NCBI GenBank assembly: GCA_009829735.1
Contig: CM020620.1
Coordinates: 19,256,020 to 19,320,019, forward strand
Length of the DNA stretch: 64,000 bases
Direction of reading: 5' to 3'
From: Pyropia yezoensis
Lineage: Eukaryota > Rhodophyta > Bangiophyceae > Bangiales > Bangiaceae
Below the pieces are notes generated by a model, which saw only the letters and a list, made by a program, of their open reading frames with translations, was not told the DNA's origin and did no database searches. A program made the translations under genes and the position numbers. This document shows positions 61,888 through 64,000 of this stretch, piece by piece (position 1 is the stretch's first letter; the number at the start of each line of letters is the position of its first letter).

Positions 61888-63263
61888 CCGATTCCACCCA
61901 GTGTGTACGTGGTGCGCTTGGGGCAGGCGATCATGGCGGCACAGGCTTACTTCATCGTGCATGCCTGGCTGTCTGTGTCGACGCCCTTGAGCCCACCGGC
62001 ATTTCAGGCGCACTCTTTTTTTTGCGGTGTGAGCCCCGTGGATGGAGCGCGCTGTGTGCTTCTTCCTTTTTCTTCTTTGTAGGCTTCTACGCTTGCGTAG
62101 ATAGTTGTGGTGGTAAGCGGGTCTGTGATGGTTCCGTTGTGGTGGCGCCGCTCTGGGCTCGTGCGGTCTGGGAGCTGAGTTGGTGCCTGTATGTGGGTGC
62201 TGCATGTGTCCTGTGTGAATGGTCGCTTGGTGTACTTGTCTTTGCTCTGTGTTTTTCTTTTTTTCCTGTGGCCACTGATCTGTTCAGCGCGCACGCCCAG
62301 TCAAGACTGCGAGATAGACGGGTGACTATTCCGCCTGGGCGGTCTTGGCCGCTACCCGCAGTGCGGTGGGAGCGTAGTCTACTATACTTGGCGGGTTGGG
62401 ATCTGTGTGTGGGCCCCCGTCTTTGGCTGCGCCCACGCCGGCATACGCGTGCGTCTCCCCCTCACCGCCGATGGGGACGGGAAGGGGGGTGTGGCCACAC
62501 AGCAAGGTCACAAGCACATCCACGAGAAACACGTCAATGCTGGACTGGGCGAGCAAATCCCCTAACGCCCCTGAAGAAAAACCCGTCACCCGACACACAC
62601 AGAGAATAAGAAGCAGGAACCGAAACGCGCCACACACGCGCGGGACTCTACGCTGACAAAGGAAGGGTAGGGGGTAGCCGATGACCTAGACTACGCCGTC
62701 GGTCCATTCCCACACTGCAACACCTCCGGCTCGTTACTCCGTGTTGGATGCGCTGAACAGTTGTGAAAAGAGAGGGCTGCCCCTGAACAGCAGAATTGGT
62801 TCCAGTTTGATTGGACATTCAGGCAGTATATCCGTGGACGAGCACTTGCTCGGGAAATACAGGCGATGTCCACACTGACAGAGGCTAAGTGTATCTGCTA
62901 TTCACGGGGAAACCGAGGCGTGAGAGAGAGGGATGAGCGCACGCTCTCGCTGCTCCCCTCACCAGTTTGTTGCGCTGGCGTGGTTTTCTCTCGTGCTGTC
63001 TTGAGGGGCACAGATACGTAGGCAAGCAAGCTATGTACAGTACTGCACAGTACGTACGAGAGAAAAAATCCCTGCTGGCGCTCCCCTCCATCCCGCGCGC
63101 CTCCGCAATCGCTCTGATCCCGCCTCCTCTATGCCTCTGCCCGCCGTCGCCCGCCTCCCCCCCCCTCCCCCCCCCCCGCCCTGCCGCCGGCCTGGCCGCC
63201 TCCGGCCTTGCCCGCCGTCGGTGGGGACGGCGCCTGGCGGAAGGCGCCTCGTCCGTTCTTTGC
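61888..63263. other. 3' region of cox5b and intergenic DNA
   Basis: Moderate GC; a long plus ORF overlapping the cox5b stop in another frame (61773-62609) has no features and is likely UTR. I see nothing else supported. Confidence 0.4.
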
Positions 63264-63698
63264 CTATGGCGGTGTGTGGCCTCCATCGAGCACTGTCCGC
63301 CCCACCATGGAGCCAAGGATGGGGCGGGGGCGTTGAGCGTCCTTGATGATGGGCGGAGGGGGGGGGTGGGGGGGGTGGGGGGGGTGGATGGTCACCATGC
63401 TAGCTCGCCCGCCCCCTTCCCCCGAAGGATCCCCCCCGTGTGACGCGGCATCTGTTGTGTGGAAAGGCCGCAGGGTGGCTGCGGCAGGGGAGCCGGGGGC
63501 GGCCGCTGCCGCCGCGGCCGCGACGCCCCCCTGGTCGCGGCGTGGGGAGGGGGGGCGCGGGGGATTGGCGGCGAACACCCAGCGGGCCGCCGCTGCCTGC
63601 GTGCCGCCGGCCTCTACCCCCGCGTGCCGGTGTGCCGCGGGCGCGGGCGCGGGCGCGGGCGCTGCCGCGGCCGCCCGCTGCGGCCGCCCCGGTGCCAC
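63264..63698 (-). CDS. Possible first exon of a mitochondrial-targeted protein
   Basis: An ATG-started frame of 144 codons: Ala/Pro-rich and basic start, ending in LRPFHTTDAASHGG, a pattern like mitochondrial presequence junctions, before degenerating in a G/C run near 63370. No conserved domain is visible. Weak call based only on composition. Confidence 0.25.
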   Translation of the reverse strand: MAPGRPQRAAAAAPAPAPAPAAHRHAGVEAGGTQAAAARWVFAANPPRPPSPRRDQGGVAAAAAAAAPGSPAAATLRPFHTTDAASHGGDPSGEGGGRASMVTIHPPHPPHPPPPPIIKDAQRPRPILGSMVGRTVLDGGHTPP

Positions 63699-63699
63699 G

Positions 63700-63727
63700 G
63701 GCCTACGTAGGCCCTACGCGTAGGGCC
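63700..63727. promoter_or_regulatory. Two overlapping perfect palindromes
   Basis: GGCCTACGTAGGCC (63700-63713) and GGCCCTACGCGTAGGGCC (63710-63727) share four bases and lie just upstream of the minus-strand ATG at 63698. They could be a dimeric regulator site or a cruciform; function unknown. Confidence 0.5.
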
Positions 63728-64000
63728 ATGAGCGCCGCGGCGGGGCGAGCCGACGCACTGCGCCCCGCCTCCCCCGCCCCGCCCCCGCCGGCGGCGGCTA
63801 CTTGACCACCGCCTCCCCCGCCCCTGTTCTCCTCTGCCAGTGGAGGCAGCGGCAAGGGCGGCACCAGCACCAGCGGGGCAGCGCCAAAGAAGTGTCCCGC
63901 CTGACAGACTGCTTTCTGTGGCCGCCGTCCCTCCCAGCCTACCCCCACCGGTAACGTCTTGTTGCGGCTCGCCCCACCGTCCACCCCTCCCCCCCCTCCC
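63728..64000. other. Window end, no supported gene
   Basis: Pro/Ala-rich overlapping ORFs only; upstream flank of the minus-strand frame at 63264-63698. Confidence 0.35.

Noticed and set aside
61773..62609. Plus-strand ORF of 278 codons overlapping the cox5b stop
   Set aside because: Different frame from cox5b, Cys/Trp/Leu composition without motif; likely 3' UTR.
1..64000. tRNA, rRNA and CRISPR arrays
   Set aside because: No cloverleaf with A and B boxes, no rRNA motif and no regularly spaced repeat array was seen. Short tandem repeats found are microsatellites or element internals.

Overview
This window is nuclear DNA from a GC-rich eukaryote. Long-read style assembly is suggested by a gap of exactly 500 N with error-rich sequence on both sides. 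Evidence for a eukaryote: chromodomain Ty3/gypsy LTR retrotransposons, spliceosomal-type introns, a nuclear cytochrome c oxidase subunit 5b exon and a secretory trypsin-like protease. The Ala/Gly/Pro-rich proteins, long G/C homopolymers and sparse introns would fit a bangiophyte red alga (Porphyra/Pyropia type), but that is inference only; no rRNA or organelle marker is present.

Layout. 1-1497: 3' end of a family-A gypsy element (copy A3). 1498-8100: host or other mobile DNA with a diverged duplication, a polypurine tract, and two minus-strand genes (a tyrosine recombinase with one intron, and a Cys-cluster protein) that may form one transposon. 8128-9543 and 31531-31841: two halves of one host gene, separated by about 22 kb of retroelement. 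9549-31207: family-A copy A2 (TSD gtaag), which itself carries family-B element 10781-27417 (TSD actat). Inside B, 19107 to about 24425 repeats 13301-18606 across the 500-N gap, almost certainly an unmerged contig overlap. 32541-40081: family-A copy A1 (TSD gtccc). 40087-64000: host DNA with three MITE-like elements having TA target duplications (43158-43386, 54065-54516, 54589-55169), a P-loop NTPase gene (45837-48743), large low-complexity genes, a membrane-anchored trypsin-like protease (57351-59614), a Cys-rich secreted protein gene on the minus strand (60017-61035) and the last exon of COX5B (61699-61887).

The most interesting system is in the retroelements. Both gypsy families, although their pol genes are well diverged, carry a long ORF on the antisense strand between the end of pol and the 3' LTR. 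The two antisense proteins look distantly homologous in their central part, and in family A this ORF is intact (648 codons including stop) in two copies whose gag-pol genes are wrecked by deletions. The same elements also share an unusual primer binding site and are packed with short perfect stem-loops at a density far above what neighbouring host genes show.

Limits: every comparison was done by eye. Many host genes change reading frame at G or C runs, so exon structures and starts in 41-64 kb are approximate.
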